DNA from: Leadbetterella sp040829825
GTDB lineage: Bacteria > Bacteroidota > Bacteroidia > Cytophagales > Spirosomataceae
DNA: 64,000 bases
Assembly (NCBI RefSeq): GCF_040829825.1
Contig: NZ_JBFOLH010000002.1
Direction: 5' to 3' (one strand)
Position numbers and translations under genes: made by a program. Below the pieces are notes generated by a model. That model was not told where the DNA came from, did no database searches, and saw nothing but the letters and a program-made list of their open reading frames with translations. Positions 44,021 to 53,374 of the stretch are shown here, in pieces (within the stretch, counting starts at the first letter, position 1; every line of letters begins with the position of its first letter).

Positions 44021-45376
44021 ATGGAAAAAACCATCGGAAAGTACCGTTGGACCATCTGTGCGTTGCTGTTTTTTGCCACCACGGTCAATTACCTCGACAG
44101 GCAGGTCCTGAGCTTATTGAAACCCCAGCTGGAAGAGATCTTCGGATGGTCTAACAGCGATTACGCCAATATAGCCGCCGTATTCCAGTTTACCTATGCC
44201 ATTTCCATGCTGTTTGCCGGTCGCCTGGTAGATAAGCTGGGCACCAAATGGGGCTATGCCCTGGCCATCATAATCTGGTCGGTGGGTGCGGTGATTCATG
44301 CGTATGCTATTCCTATCGGAGAAAGCATGTCGGCCCTGCTGGGATGGACGGGCATTACGGCATTTTCGGTGTCGGTAGTAGGCTTTATGTTTTCACGGGC
44401 GGTGCTGGCCTTCGGTGAGGCAGGAAACTTTCCTGCGGCCATAAAGGCTACAGCCGAGTATTTTCCTAAAAAGGAACGTTCTTTTGCTACCGGTATTTTT
44501 AACTCCGGAGCCAATGTGGGTGCCGTGCTGGCCCCGCTTTCCGTTCCCTGGATCGAGTCACACTGGGGTTGGGAGGCCTCTTTCCTGATCGTGGGGGGGA
44601 TCGGGTTCTTATGGCTGATCTTCTGGTGGATATTCTATGAAAAACCCGCGAAGCAGCATCGTCTTTCGGCAGAAGAGCTGGCCTATATCAATTCAGACGT
44701 AATGGAAGAGGTGGAAAACGCCGGGGGAGAAGAGAAGGTCAGCTGGTTCCGGCTCCTGACGTTTCCCCAGACCTGGTCATTTGCTTTCGGAAAATTCCTG
44801 ACCGACGGCGTCTGGTGGTTTTTCCTGTTCTGGCTGCCGGCCTACCTGAAAGACCAGTACAATATGGTGGGAGAAAGCATTATGCTTCCACTGGCCGTGC
44901 TGTACAGCATGACCATGATCGGAAGTGTGGGCGGAGGGTATTTCCCGACGTATTTTATCAACAAAGGCTATACCCCTTACGACGGCCGGATGCGGGCCAT
45001 GCTGGCCATTGCGGTTATCCCGCTGGTGGTGCTGCTGGCCCAGCCGCTGGGCGGTATCAGCTACTGGATCCCCGTGCTGCTGATCGGCGTGGGCGCATCG
45101 GCGCACCAGGCCTGGAGTGCCAATATTTTCACTACCGTATCCGACATGTTTCCTAAAAAGGCAGTAGGCTCGGTGGTGGGCATCGGCGGTATGGCGGGCG
45201 GCCTGGGCGGGGTGGTCATCACCAAGCTGGGCGGCGCTCTCTTCGACCATTACAAAGCCCTGGGGCACATTGAAACAGGCTATACCATAATGTTCACCAT
45301 CTGTGCGGTGCTGTACCTGGTAGCCTGGACGATCATGAAAACGCTGGTTCCCCGGATGAAGCTTGTAGAATTATAA
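44021..45376 (+). CDS. exuT: Hexuronate transporter, MFS family
   Basis: A 451-residue major facilitator with 12 predicted helices. The anion:cation symporter signature is visible as TTVNYLDRQVLSLLKPQ in helix 1 and FAGRLVDKLGTKWG at the helix 2-3 loop. These are the features of the ExuT/GudP group that import galacturonate or glucuronate with protons. The frame is open 13 codons upstream inside eda; ATG at 44021 begins the normal N-terminus. It closes the uronate operon and is followed by a hairpin. Preferred substrate is inferred from context. Confidence 0.92.
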   Translation: MEKTIGKYRWTICALLFFATTVNYLDRQVLSLLKPQLEEIFGWSNSDYANIAAVFQFTYAISMLFAGRLVDKLGTKWGYALAIIIWSVGAVIHAYAIPIGESMSALLGWTGITAFSVSVVGFMFSRAVLAFGEAGNFPAAIKATAEYFPKKERSFATGIFNSGANVGAVLAPLSVPWIESHWGWEASFLIVGGIGFLWLIFWWIFYEKPAKQHRLSAEELAYINSDVMEEVENAGGEEKVSWFRLLTFPQTWSFAFGKFLTDGVWWFFLFWLPAYLKDQYNMVGESIMLPLAVLYSMTMIGSVGGGYFPTYFINKGYTPYDGRMRAMLAIAVIPLVVLLAQPLGGISYWIPVLLIGVGASAHQAWSANIFTTVSDMFPKKAVGSVVGIGGMAGGLGGVVITKLGGALFDHYKALGHIETGYTIMFTICAVLYLVAWTIMKTLVPRMKLVEL

Positions 45377-45378
45377 GC

Positions 45379-45400
45379 GGAGGCCCTGAAAAGGGCCTCC
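45379..45400 (+). terminator. Hairpin after exuT
   Basis: A perfect 8-bp stem (GGAGGCCC with GGGCCTCC) and a 6-base loop just past the exuT stop. No T-run follows. Confidence 0.55.
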
Positions 45401-45487
45401 TGCATACCGGAATGAGGTTGTACCTGAAGTTCCGCTAAGGTGTTTAAAAAGGAGTGGCTCGCCGTTACGGCAAACGGCCGGTTCTTT

Positions 45488-46225
45488 TCAGGCACCTTTA
45501 TTTTCTTTTATTTTCAGGTTGCGGAAGGCTACACTCTTATACCATTTCTGTAAGCCTATCCGGCCTTTGGTGGCCTTCCCGAAATCCGGGAAATAATTAA
45601 AGCTGCTGGCCGCGATCATTTCCTTCCAGCTTTCGCCGGTCATATCCTGCTCAGCGGTAAGCAGGCCGTTCAGGTAGAACTGCACCTTGCCGTTTTGCTG
45701 CACGATGCGCCCCTGGTTCCACTCTCCGGCGGGCCGGGCAGGTACAGGATTCTTTTGTTCGGTAAAACCGTAAAGGCAGCCGGCTCTTTTCTTTAAATTA
45801 ACGGCATAGTCGGGGTGAAGGCTGTCTAAAAGCTGGTACTCCGGTCCCGAAGCCCAGGCCGTTGGAATGTCCTTGCGTTCCACCACGTTGATGAATACGC
45901 CGCTGTTGCCTTCTTCCGAGATTTTCCATTCGAACCTGAAATCGTAATTTTCAAATTCCTTGTCGGTCACGAGGTCTTCGTGCTCCACGCGTGCGCTGTC
46001 AGACCGGTACATCAGCTCGCCGTTTTCCACTTTCCAGGCAGAGGGCTTGTTTCCCTCGTTATACAGGTGCCAGCCGCTCAGTGATTGACCGTCAAAGAGA
46101 AGCTCCCAGCCTTCTTTCTGTTCTTCCGGAGTGAGCTGGTTGGGTAAGTCGGAACCCCGGGAGCAACTGCACAGCAAAGCCACTGAAAAAGTAAGGAAAG
46201 CTCCTGAAAATAAATTTTTTAGCAT
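45488..46225 (-). CDS. DUF1080 (3-keto-disaccharide hydrolase-like) lipoprotein
   Basis: A 245-residue lipoprotein; the signal ends in ALLCSCSRG. The rest is a concanavalin-like beta sandwich of the DUF1080 type: EGWELLFDGQSLSGWHLY at about 35-52, FRFEWKISEEGNSGVFI and the GPEYQLLDS block, and the C-terminal IGLQKWYKSVAFRNLKI. DUF1080 proteins include 3-keto-glycoside hydrolases; specificity here is open. The frame extends 19 codons upstream without merit. It is transcribed leftward and converges with exuT, so it is not part of the uronate operon. Confidence 0.88.
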   Translation of the reverse strand: MLKNLFSGAFLTFSVALLCSCSRGSDLPNQLTPEEQKEGWELLFDGQSLSGWHLYNEGNKPSAWKVENGELMYRSDSARVEHEDLVTDKEFENYDFRFEWKISEEGNSGVFINVVERKDIPTAWASGPEYQLLDSLHPDYAVNLKKRAGCLYGFTEQKNPVPARPAGEWNQGRIVQQNGKVQFYLNGLLTAEQDMTGESWKEMIAASSFNYFPDFGKATKGRIGLQKWYKSVAFRNLKIKENKGA

Positions 46226-46400
46226 AATAGTAATAAGATTGATGCCCCTAATATCTGCATTTGCTGCATTATGCAGGTACAAAATCCCGGTTTATTTTAT
46301 CAGCTGCAATAACCCGGTAAAAAATAGAATGATGTTAAATGCTAGTTTACAGTTGGTTAATAAATGAAATGGCATTAACTTTAAGAAAAATAACGTAACT

Positions 46401-47153
46401 ATGAAAAGATATATTCTTCTGTTATGCCTTGTGTGGGCGGCCATTCCGGTTGTGAGCGCCCAGGACAACCCTTTGGGTATGAAAGGGGCGAAGCCGGAGA
46501 GTGCCTACACTTTTTCGTCTTCCATGACCTATGAAATGACCACTACCACCCGTAAAGGCAAGACCTCCCGCATGAGCAACAAATACTATTTCTCTCCGAA
46601 GGGTACTGCGGTAGGAATGGAATTCGGGGAGAGCAGCGAAAGTGGCAAAGCTGCGGCGGGCATTGATTTTATGATTATTGATATAGGCCAGGCCAAAATA
46701 TTTACTTTTATGGAGAGCAAAATGGTAATTGGTATGGCCCTGCGGCCGGATAAGCTGAACGAGACTATCGAGAAAGAAAATGCGGCTATCCGGGTAACCA
46801 AAACGACAGAGGTCAAGACCATCATGGGCTATGAATGCGACGGCTATTCCGTAAAAAATGAAAAAGATAAGTCGGATGTGATGATGTGGGTTTCACGGAA
46901 ACGGGTGGAATCGCTGGCCGGTTTGGGCACGCAGATGGCCCGGGCATTTGCGGGCTCAGGCAAAGGCGGGCAGACCAATTATTTTGCCTATAACGCCCAC
47001 CCCGAACTGGCCAAAATGGCACAGGAAGGCCGGGGAATCCTGGGGTATACCACCCAATCAGAGAAAGGAGACGTAACAGAAATGGTGCTGACGGCCATTG
47101 AACCTAAAATTAATTATACATTTAAGGCAGGCGATTACAAATCCATGTTTTAA
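46401..47153 (+). CDS. DUF4412 secreted protein
   Basis: A 250-residue protein with a signal peptide (YILLLCLVWAAIPVVSA). The body carries the DUF4412 pattern: SAYTFSSSMTYEMTT near residue 34, MIIDIGQAKIFTFME, KTIMGYECDGYSVK, and a final EPKINYTFKAGDYK. Such proteins are beta-rich and probably periplasmic or lipid-associated; no activity is known to me. It is a single gene upstream of atpA, with a 215-bp gap that separates them. Confidence 0.82.
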   Translation: MKRYILLLCLVWAAIPVVSAQDNPLGMKGAKPESAYTFSSSMTYEMTTTTRKGKTSRMSNKYYFSPKGTAVGMEFGESSESGKAAAGIDFMIIDIGQAKIFTFMESKMVIGMALRPDKLNETIEKENAAIRVTKTTEVKTIMGYECDGYSVKNEKDKSDVMMWVSRKRVESLAGLGTQMARAFAGSGKGGQTNYFAYNAHPELAKMAQEGRGILGYTTQSEKGDVTEMVLTAIEPKINYTFKAGDYKSMF

Positions 47154-47368
47154 CGGCCTGTAAAAAAGCATCTCCGGCATTTTTTTGCGGGGTGCTCTTC
47201 CGCAGGCTGACGGGGGTAGGGGTGTCCCCGGAAAAATACAAGAATAGCCTGTATTTTTTTGAAGTTTTATGGGAAATGTCAAATTTTATTGCTTATTTCG
47301 CACCCGAAAATCCCTATGAATCAAAACCGTAAGGATTTCAGTCAGAAAGTTTCATAAAAAAATAATAT

Positions 47369-48955
47369 ATGTCAATTGCATCGATAAGACCAGATGAGGT
47401 TTCTGCCATACTGCGTGAGCAGCTGGCCGGGGCAAGAACCGAAGCAGAATTAGAAGAGGTAGGCACCGTACTGCAGATAGGAGACGGTGTAGCCCGTATC
47501 TATGGCCTTTCAAAAGTACAACAGGGAGAATTGATCGCTTTTGAGAACGGTCTGAAAGGACTGGCGCTCAACCTGGAAGAAGATAACGTGGGGGTGGTTT
47601 TACTGGGAGATTCTTCCGATATCAAAGAAGGTGCTACGGCAAAACGTACCGGTGATATTGCTTCCATCAAAGTAGGGGAAGGCATTGTAGGCCGGGTGGT
47701 AAATACCCTGGCAGAACCTATCGACGGAAACGGCCCTATCCTGGGTGAAACTTTTGACATGCCGCTGGAAAGAAAAGCTCCGGGCGTAATTTACCGTCAG
47801 CCGGTAACTGAGCCCCTGCAAACCGGTCTCAAGGCTGTAGATGCCATGATTCCTATCGGGAGAGGCCAGCGTGAATTGGTGATCGGTGACCGCCAGACCG
47901 GTAAAACGGCGGTGTGTATCGATACCATCATTAACCAGAAAGAATTCTTCGACAAAGGAGAGCCCGTATATTGTATTTATGTAGCCTGCGGCCAGAAAGC
48001 ATCTACCGTGAAGGCGGTAGAGCAGACCCTGCGCCGTTACGGTGCCATGGATTACACCGTGATCGTAGCCGCTAACGCTTCTGATCCTTCACCTATGCAG
48101 TTCTTTGCCCCGTTTACAGGTGCAGCCATCGGTGAGTATTTCCGTGATACCGGCCGTCCGGCACTGGTCGTGTACGATGACCTTTCCAAGCAGGCCGTTG
48201 CCTACCGTGAGGTCTCTCTGCTGCTTCGTCGCCCGCCAGGACGTGAGGCGTACCCCGGAGACGTATTCTACCTGCACTCGCGCCTGCTGGAACGTGCGGC
48301 GAAGATCAACGAGTCAGATGCCATTGCACAGGAAATGAATGACCTTCCGCCTTCTCTGAAAGGAAAAGTGAAAGGAGGCGGCTCATTAACCGCTCTTCCG
48401 ATCATCGAAACCCAGGCGGGTGACGTGTCGGCCTATATTCCTACGAACGTGATCTCCATTACTGACGGCCAGATCTTCCTGGAATCTAACCTGTTCAACG
48501 CAGGTATCCGTCCGGCCATTAACGTGGGTATTTCGGTATCACGGGTAGGAGGTAACGCCCAGATCAAATCCATGAAGAAAGTAGCCGGTACCCTGAAGCT
48601 TGACCAGGCCCAGTTCCGTGAGCTGGAAGCATTTGCCAAGTTCGGTTCCGACCTGGATGCGGCTACCAAGCTGGTGATTGAGCGGGGTAAAAGAAACCAG
48701 GAGGTGCTGAAGCAGGGACAATACCAGCCGGTATCAGTAGGTGACCAGGTAGCTATTATCTACGGTTCAATCAACGGTATCATGGACACCGTTCCTGTCA
48801 ATAAAGTAAAAGAATACGAGACCGAGTTCCTGTCGCTTCTGAATTCTACCAAACCGGAGATCGTTACCAATCTTTCTAAAGGTAAGCTGGAAAAAGAAGA
48901 TACAGATTATATAGTTAAATTCGGAAAAGAGCTGGCGGAGAAATACGTCGGATAA
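47369..48955 (+). CDS. atpA: ATP synthase F1 subunit alpha
   Basis: A 528-residue protein with the N-terminal beta barrel (GTVLQIGDGVARIYGL), the nucleotide-binding domain with Walker A GDRQTGKTAV at about residues 172-181, the PALVVYDDLSKQAVAYR motif, and the signature RPAINVGISVSRVGG. It forms the alpha3beta3 head of the F1 complex and holds non-catalytic sites. atpG follows 36 bp downstream. The genes for delta, a, b and c subunits are not upstream, where a DUF4412 gene stands instead, so the F-type genes are split in this genome. Confidence 0.98.
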   Translation: MSIASIRPDEVSAILREQLAGARTEAELEEVGTVLQIGDGVARIYGLSKVQQGELIAFENGLKGLALNLEEDNVGVVLLGDSSDIKEGATAKRTGDIASIKVGEGIVGRVVNTLAEPIDGNGPILGETFDMPLERKAPGVIYRQPVTEPLQTGLKAVDAMIPIGRGQRELVIGDRQTGKTAVCIDTIINQKEFFDKGEPVYCIYVACGQKASTVKAVEQTLRRYGAMDYTVIVAANASDPSPMQFFAPFTGAAIGEYFRDTGRPALVVYDDLSKQAVAYREVSLLLRRPPGREAYPGDVFYLHSRLLERAAKINESDAIAQEMNDLPPSLKGKVKGGGSLTALPIIETQAGDVSAYIPTNVISITDGQIFLESNLFNAGIRPAINVGISVSRVGGNAQIKSMKKVAGTLKLDQAQFRELEAFAKFGSDLDAATKLVIERGKRNQEVLKQGQYQPVSVGDQVAIIYGSINGIMDTVPVNKVKEYETEFLSLLNSTKPEIVTNLSKGKLEKEDTDYIVKFGKELAEKYVG

Positions 48956-48991
48956 TCCCTTTCTGAAAGAATTTAAACCTATATTTTAAAA

Positions 48992-49870
48992 ATGGCTTCA
49001 TTAAAAGAAGTAAGAAACAGGATCGCTTCCGTAAACTCAACCATGCAGATCACCAAAGCAATGAAAATGGTGTCTGCCGCCAAGTTGAGAAGAGCACAGG
49101 AGAAGATCACCCAGTTAAGACCGTATTCACAGAAGCTGAATGAGCTGATCGCACAGGTGTCTGAAAACACCGAAGTGGGCGCATCCAGCCCCTATACCCA
49201 GGTAAGGGAAGTGAATAAAGTGCTGGTGGTTCTGGTGACTTCCGACAGGGGGCTCTGCGGTGCGTTTAACTCCAACATTATTAAAGCAGCCAATGCCTAT
49301 ATAGCGGAGAATTACGCCGCTCAGCAGTCCAAAGGAAACGTGACCCTGTTCACCCTGGGCAAGAAAGGCTTTGAGGCCTTCCAGAGAAGGGGAGCGGCGG
49401 TTAATCCTTCGTATACCGATATCTTCTCAAGATTGTCTTTTGAAACCGCTAAAACGGCGGCAGAAGGAATCATGGAGAGCTTTGCAGAGGGCCTGTACGA
49501 TGAGGTAGTGCTGATCTATAACGAATTCAAGAACGTAGCCACGCAGATCGTCAGAACGGAAAGAATGCTTCCGTTGGTGAATGACGGTAAGCAGGAGGCT
49601 ACTTCCAATATCGATTATATCTTTGAACCTTCTGAGGAAGAGATCCTGCTGGATCTCATTCCCAAGGCCATCAAGCTGCAACTGTTCAAGGCTGTGCTGG
49701 ACTCTAACGCTGCTGAGCACGGTGCCCGGATGACCGCCATGGACAAGGCGACCGATAACGGTGGAGAGCTGCTGAAATCGCTTAAAATTGAGTATAACCG
49801 CTCGCGTCAGGCAGCCATTACCACCGAGATCCTCGAGATCGTAGGCGGTGCGGAAGCGTTAAAAAATTAA
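48992..49870 (+). CDS. atpG: ATP synthase F1 subunit gamma
   Basis: A 292-residue protein with the two conserved ends of the rotor shaft: LKEVRNRIASVNSTMQITKAMKMVSAAKLRRA at the N-terminus (shown here in part by positions 4-35) and the C-terminal helix with MTAMDKATDNGGEL and YNRSRQAAITTEILEIVGGA. The central domain has VTSDRGLCGAFN. It couples c-ring rotation to catalysis in alpha3beta3. It follows atpA and is closed by a strong terminator. Confidence 0.97.
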   Translation: MASLKEVRNRIASVNSTMQITKAMKMVSAAKLRRAQEKITQLRPYSQKLNELIAQVSENTEVGASSPYTQVREVNKVLVVLVTSDRGLCGAFNSNIIKAANAYIAENYAAQQSKGNVTLFTLGKKGFEAFQRRGAAVNPSYTDIFSRLSFETAKTAAEGIMESFAEGLYDEVVLIYNEFKNVATQIVRTERMLPLVNDGKQEATSNIDYIFEPSEEEILLDLIPKAIKLQLFKAVLDSNAAEHGARMTAMDKATDNGGELLKSLKIEYNRSRQAAITTEILEIVGGAEALKN

Positions 49871-49890
49871 GCATAATCATTAAAGATAGA

Positions 49891-49915
49891 AAGGCCCTTA
49901 CGAGGGCCTTTTTTT
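49891..49915 (+). terminator. Terminator after atpG
   Basis: Stem AAGGCCCT / AGGGCCTT with a TACG tetraloop and a run of T to 49915. Confidence 0.92.
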
Positions 49916-49943
49916 ATGGGCGGGAGTTGGTCGGTAGTTGATT

Positions 49944-50014
49944 AGTGTCAAGTACGGAGGTTCAAGTGGGTCGGGGTCGAGTGTCGAATGTCGGGCAGCG
50001 GGTTCCGGGTGGCC
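49944..50014. repeat. Degenerate 7-bp array between atpG and the T9SS gene
   Basis: Heptamers with weak consensus AGTGTCR (for example AGTGTCA, AGTGTCG, AATGTCG) run from 49944 with one 1-bp slip near 49972, ending in GG-led units to 50014. The units differ from other arrays, but the period is the same. Confidence 0.55.
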
Positions 50015-50033
50015 GGATTAGCGGGATACCCAC

Positions 50034-50063
50034 AAAAAAAAGAGGCAGCCGTCAGGCTGCCTC
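50034..50063 (-). terminator. Terminator of the T9SS cargo gene
   Basis: Stem GAGGCAGCC / GGCTGCCTC around a 4-base loop, followed on the leftward strand by eight T. Confidence 0.9.
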
Positions 50064-50083
50064 CTATTTTTCTGCCGGGGTGA

Positions 50084-51853
50084 TCAGTTCTTAATCACTT
50101 TCCGGGTTTCTTTGAAGTCTCCTGAAGAGATCACCACGTTATACGCTCCGGGAACGTATTTCTTAAGGCTAACCTCAATAGCGGCACCCGCTTTGTAAGA
50201 TTTGGTGAACACCAGCTGGTTCAGCTGATTGTAAATGTTAACGTCTACCTGTTCTGCTTTCAGATGAGCAGGAACCGAAACGTTCATCCTGTCGGCAGTA
50301 GGGTTAGGATACACCACCACGGCACTTGCGCCACCACCGGCTTTCTTCTCTATTTTAGCCGCTTTAGAGGCAGCTGAAGCACCCAGCGGGTTTTCTGCTT
50401 TAACGCGGTAGTAGAAAACAGATGCGGTATCGCTGCCAATCACATCGGTGAAGGTAGTAACGCTACGGCCTGTTTCTCCGACTTTCTTGAAATCACCGTC
50501 TGCTTTGTAGGCTCTTTCAATGATATATTTTTCCTCTTTATTGGAGTCGTCTACCCAGGTCAGCACCACGTCAGAGCCTGCCCATTTGGCCACTACCCCG
50601 TAAGGTGCATTCGGTATTGCCGAATAGTCTACGGTTACATAACCGTTCATGTAGGCATACTCAGACTCTCCGTAGATGTAGTTGCCGGCTTTTACCCGGT
50701 AAGTATATTTCTGGCCTTCCGACAGGTTCACGTGCTGAACCACATTCTGGCCGCTTTTTACAAATGCCAGGTTATTCCAGGTCTGACCGTCGTCAGTGCT
50801 AACGTCTACATAGTAATAGTCGGCGTCATCTCCGGCATGGGTCCAGCTGATGCCCAGCGCCCAGTTATCAAAATTATCTTTGTACGATACCCCGATCACA
50901 TTGCTGGGGATAGATGCTTTACCGTACGTTTTTTCTTTCAGGTAAGCCCAGCCGCCCTGGATTCCTTTGTCGCTCCAGGAAAATACGGCGATATCTACAG
51001 GCTCGCTTTCTTCAAGACCGGTAACATCAAAGCTGGTTGCATAAGGATACGTAGATCCTATAATATGGTATTCGCTTTCCCATTGTCTTTTGATGGCAAT
51101 GTAATACGAGTCACGGATATTCGACCGGCAGAGCTCGTCCTGTTCTGCGTTGGTCCAGGCAATGCTGATGCTGTTATTGGTTTTGCCTGATGCATGAAGA
51201 TTCAGCGGGGCACCGGGCTGGCCATACGGCATAACCTGTACGCTGACCTGGTTGGAAGGAGTGCTTTCACCCAGCGAGTTTTGCGTATAGATGATGTAGG
51301 TGGTATGAACACCGGCCTGGGCATCAAGATCGTAATAAGAAGTTTCATAAGGGGGTACGGTCTCGTCTACAGAGTACCATGGGCCGCCGTAAGATTTACG
51401 GATAATGATATTTTTTACCGGTCCTTCAGGGTAGGTCCAGCTCAGGCCCACATACTGCGGACAGTTGTTTTCCAGCTTCAGCGTGGCGGCCGGTGGATAC
51501 CCTTCAAGGGTAGTTCCGGTTTTTACGGTTTCCGGGCTGATGTTACCGCAACCTGCTGCACTGTCACAGGCCATTACGGTAGCCGTAATTTCGTAGTTGC
51601 CTCCCGGCTCAAGGGAGCTGAACGGGAAAGACAGGGAGGGGTTATTTCCTCTTAAGGACACCAGGGAGGTATTAAGCCCGGGGCCTTCAATCTTCACTTC
51701 TATTGCCTTTACGCCGGTAGTATCCTGAGGGGTCACCAATACCGAAAAGCTGGTTTTGGTAATGCTCTGAACATCTACCTGTGGGGCGGCCAATTGTGCG
51801 GAGGCTATATATCCGCTCAAAATCAAGAAAAAAGATAGTAATAATTTTCTCAT
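50084..51853 (-). CDS. Fibronectin type III repeat protein secreted by the type IX system
   Basis: A 589-residue protein with a signal peptide (LLSFFLILSGYIASAQ). Four to five FN3-like domains fill residues about 22-495, seen through repeated motifs such as YEITATV, TSFDVTGLEES, YTYRVKAGNY and FYYRVKAENPLG. The last 75 residues are a type A C-terminal sorting domain: VVVYPNPTADRMNVSVP then YNQLNQLVF and VPGAYNVVISSGDFKETRKVIK. It should be exported by T9SS and attached to the cell surface or released. Its ligand or adhesive partner is unknown. It is a single leftward gene bounded by its own terminator. Confidence 0.92.
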   Translation of the reverse strand: MRKLLLSFFLILSGYIASAQLAAPQVDVQSITKTSFSVLVTPQDTTGVKAIEVKIEGPGLNTSLVSLRGNNPSLSFPFSSLEPGGNYEITATVMACDSAAGCGNISPETVKTGTTLEGYPPAATLKLENNCPQYVGLSWTYPEGPVKNIIIRKSYGGPWYSVDETVPPYETSYYDLDAQAGVHTTYIIYTQNSLGESTPSNQVSVQVMPYGQPGAPLNLHASGKTNNSISIAWTNAEQDELCRSNIRDSYYIAIKRQWESEYHIIGSTYPYATSFDVTGLEESEPVDIAVFSWSDKGIQGGWAYLKEKTYGKASIPSNVIGVSYKDNFDNWALGISWTHAGDDADYYYVDVSTDDGQTWNNLAFVKSGQNVVQHVNLSEGQKYTYRVKAGNYIYGESEYAYMNGYVTVDYSAIPNAPYGVVAKWAGSDVVLTWVDDSNKEEKYIIERAYKADGDFKKVGETGRSVTTFTDVIGSDTASVFYYRVKAENPLGASAASKAAKIEKKAGGGASAVVVYPNPTADRMNVSVPAHLKAEQVDVNIYNQLNQLVFTKSYKAGAAIEVSLKKYVPGAYNVVISSGDFKETRKVIKN

Positions 51854-51960
51854 GATCGAATTAGATTATGTTATTTAATGTATCACAAATATATGTAAAA
51901 GTGCGGTAGGAACTTGAAAAGTGGTATTAAAATATCTTTAAAAGTTATTATACGGTAAAA

Positions 51961-52794
51961 TTATTTCAGTTGGGCGTTCATACGGATGATCCGGGCATGC
52001 GGCAATACATCGTGTACACGCACCAGCCGGGCGCCTTTGGTCAGGGCCAGTCCGTGCACATACAGCGAGTACGGCAGAGACTCTTCAGGCGTGATTTGAA
52101 GGAGCTTCCAGAGCATGGACTTGCGCGACATGCCCGCCAGCAGGGGGTAGTGGTCGTTCTGCAGCAGGTCGAGGTGCTGCAGCAGCCGGTAGTTTTCTTC
52201 CACGGTTTTCGAGAACCCGAAACCGGGATCCAGCAGGATGTCGGCTACTCCCTGGCTCCGGAGATAGGCGGCCTTCCGGAACAGCTTGTCCATCACCTCC
52301 GGCAGGAGGTTTTCGTAGTTGCCCGGGGTATGCATATCGGTCACCGAGCGGCCTGCCTGGTGCATAAGCAGGTAAACGGGTTTCCTTTCAATGATCAGCG
52401 GAAACATGCCGGCATCAAAATCCCCGCCCGAAATATCGTTGATCACGGCGGCCCCGGCGTCCAGCGCCTGCCGGGCTACCGGGGCCCGGAAGGTATCTAC
52501 CGAAACAGGGGTGCCGGGAAAGCGGGCCCTCAGCTTCTCTACCGCCGGAATAACCCGGTCAAGTTCCTCATTTTCAGATACCTCTCCACTGTTCGGCCGG
52601 GTAGAATATCCCCCTACATCCAGCAGGTGCGCCCCTTCCCGGATCATCGCTTCAGCTTTTTTCAGAAACGTTTCCTGATTAGGATTAAATCTGCTATCTT
52701 TGTAAAATGAATCCGGCGTAACATTCAGGATTCCCATGATGAGAGGTTGATTTAAGCTCAGAATCTTACCACCGATATTTAATGTATTTTTCAT
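51961..52794 (-). CDS. folP: Dihydropteroate synthase
   Basis: A 277-residue TIM-barrel enzyme joining p-aminobenzoate to dihydropterin pyrophosphate. The two FolP signatures are present: LIMGILNVTPDSFYKDSRF (about residues 18-36) and LLDVGGYSTRPNS. The loop GAAVINDISGGDFD and the final RVHDVLPHARIIRM also fit. An upstream TTG keeps the frame for three more codons; the ATG at 52794 is preferred. It is divergent from the DUF1599 gene with a 37-bp gap, so the promoters must overlap. Confidence 0.97.
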   Translation of the reverse strand: MKNTLNIGGKILSLNQPLIMGILNVTPDSFYKDSRFNPNQETFLKKAEAMIREGAHLLDVGGYSTRPNSGEVSENEELDRVIPAVEKLRARFPGTPVSVDTFRAPVARQALDAGAAVINDISGGDFDAGMFPLIIERKPVYLLMHQAGRSVTDMHTPGNYENLLPEVMDKLFRKAAYLRSQGVADILLDPGFGFSKTVEENYRLLQHLDLLQNDHYPLLAGMSRKSMLWKLLQITPEESLPYSLYVHGLALTKGARLVRVHDVLPHARIIRMNAQLK

Positions 52795-52831
52795 AGTTTG
52801 CAAAAAAACTAAAAACTATTGAATTATATAA

Positions 52832-53368
52832 ATGCCTAAGACCGAAACTGAATATTCAAGAATAATAACTCTTTGCTTTGAGATATTTTCAAAGAAGAAT
52901 TTAGACTATGGTACGTCATGGAAAATATTGCGGCTTCCCTCCATTACCGATCAGATTTTTATTAAGGCCCAACGGGTACGGACCCTCCAGGAAAACGGGT
53001 TTTCCAGGGTAGACGAAGGGGAGGTTTCCGAGTTTATCGGGATCATCAATTATTGCATCATGGCGCTTATCCTCATGGCACAGGGGCCGGATGTGGAAGA
53101 CGTCAGCGCGGCTTACCACGAAGAGGCCGACAAAGTGAAGGTTTTGCTGTTCGATAAAAATCACGATTACAACGAAGCCTGGCGGAGTATGCGGGTGAGC
53201 TCCATGACCGACATCATCCTGATGAAGCTCATGCGCATCAAGCAGATTGAGGATAACGGCGGAAAAACCCTGATCTCGGAAGGGATCAGGTCGGGGTACC
53301 AGGATATTATCAACTATTCGGTATTTTGTCTTATAAAACTGAAGCAGGAACAGGCTGCCCAACAATAA
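52832..53368 (+). CDS. DUF1599 protein with internal duplication
   Basis: A 178-residue protein made of two related halves of about 75 residues. Each half has an F.K.NxDY.xxW motif (FSKKNLDYGTSW; LFDKNHDYNEAW), an R(L/V)xS(I/M)TDxI segment, and an xxGxxDIINYxxxxLI end. The family is widespread in Bacteroidota and related to nucleotide-modification-associated domains, but the biochemical role is unknown. It is divergent from folP and lies 6 bp before the DoxX-like gene; this folP-DUF1599-DoxX grouping suggests a stable core cluster. Confidence 0.85.
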   Translation: MPKTETEYSRIITLCFEIFSKKNLDYGTSWKILRLPSITDQIFIKAQRVRTLQENGFSRVDEGEVSEFIGIINYCIMALILMAQGPDVEDVSAAYHEEADKVKVLLFDKNHDYNEAWRSMRVSSMTDIILMKLMRIKQIEDNGGKTLISEGIRSGYQDIINYSVFCLIKLKQEQAAQQ

Positions 53369-53374
53369 AAATAT

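Noticed and set aside
45488..46225. DUF1080 gene as part of the uronate operon
   Set aside because: It is on the opposite strand, convergent with exuT, and separated by a hairpin.
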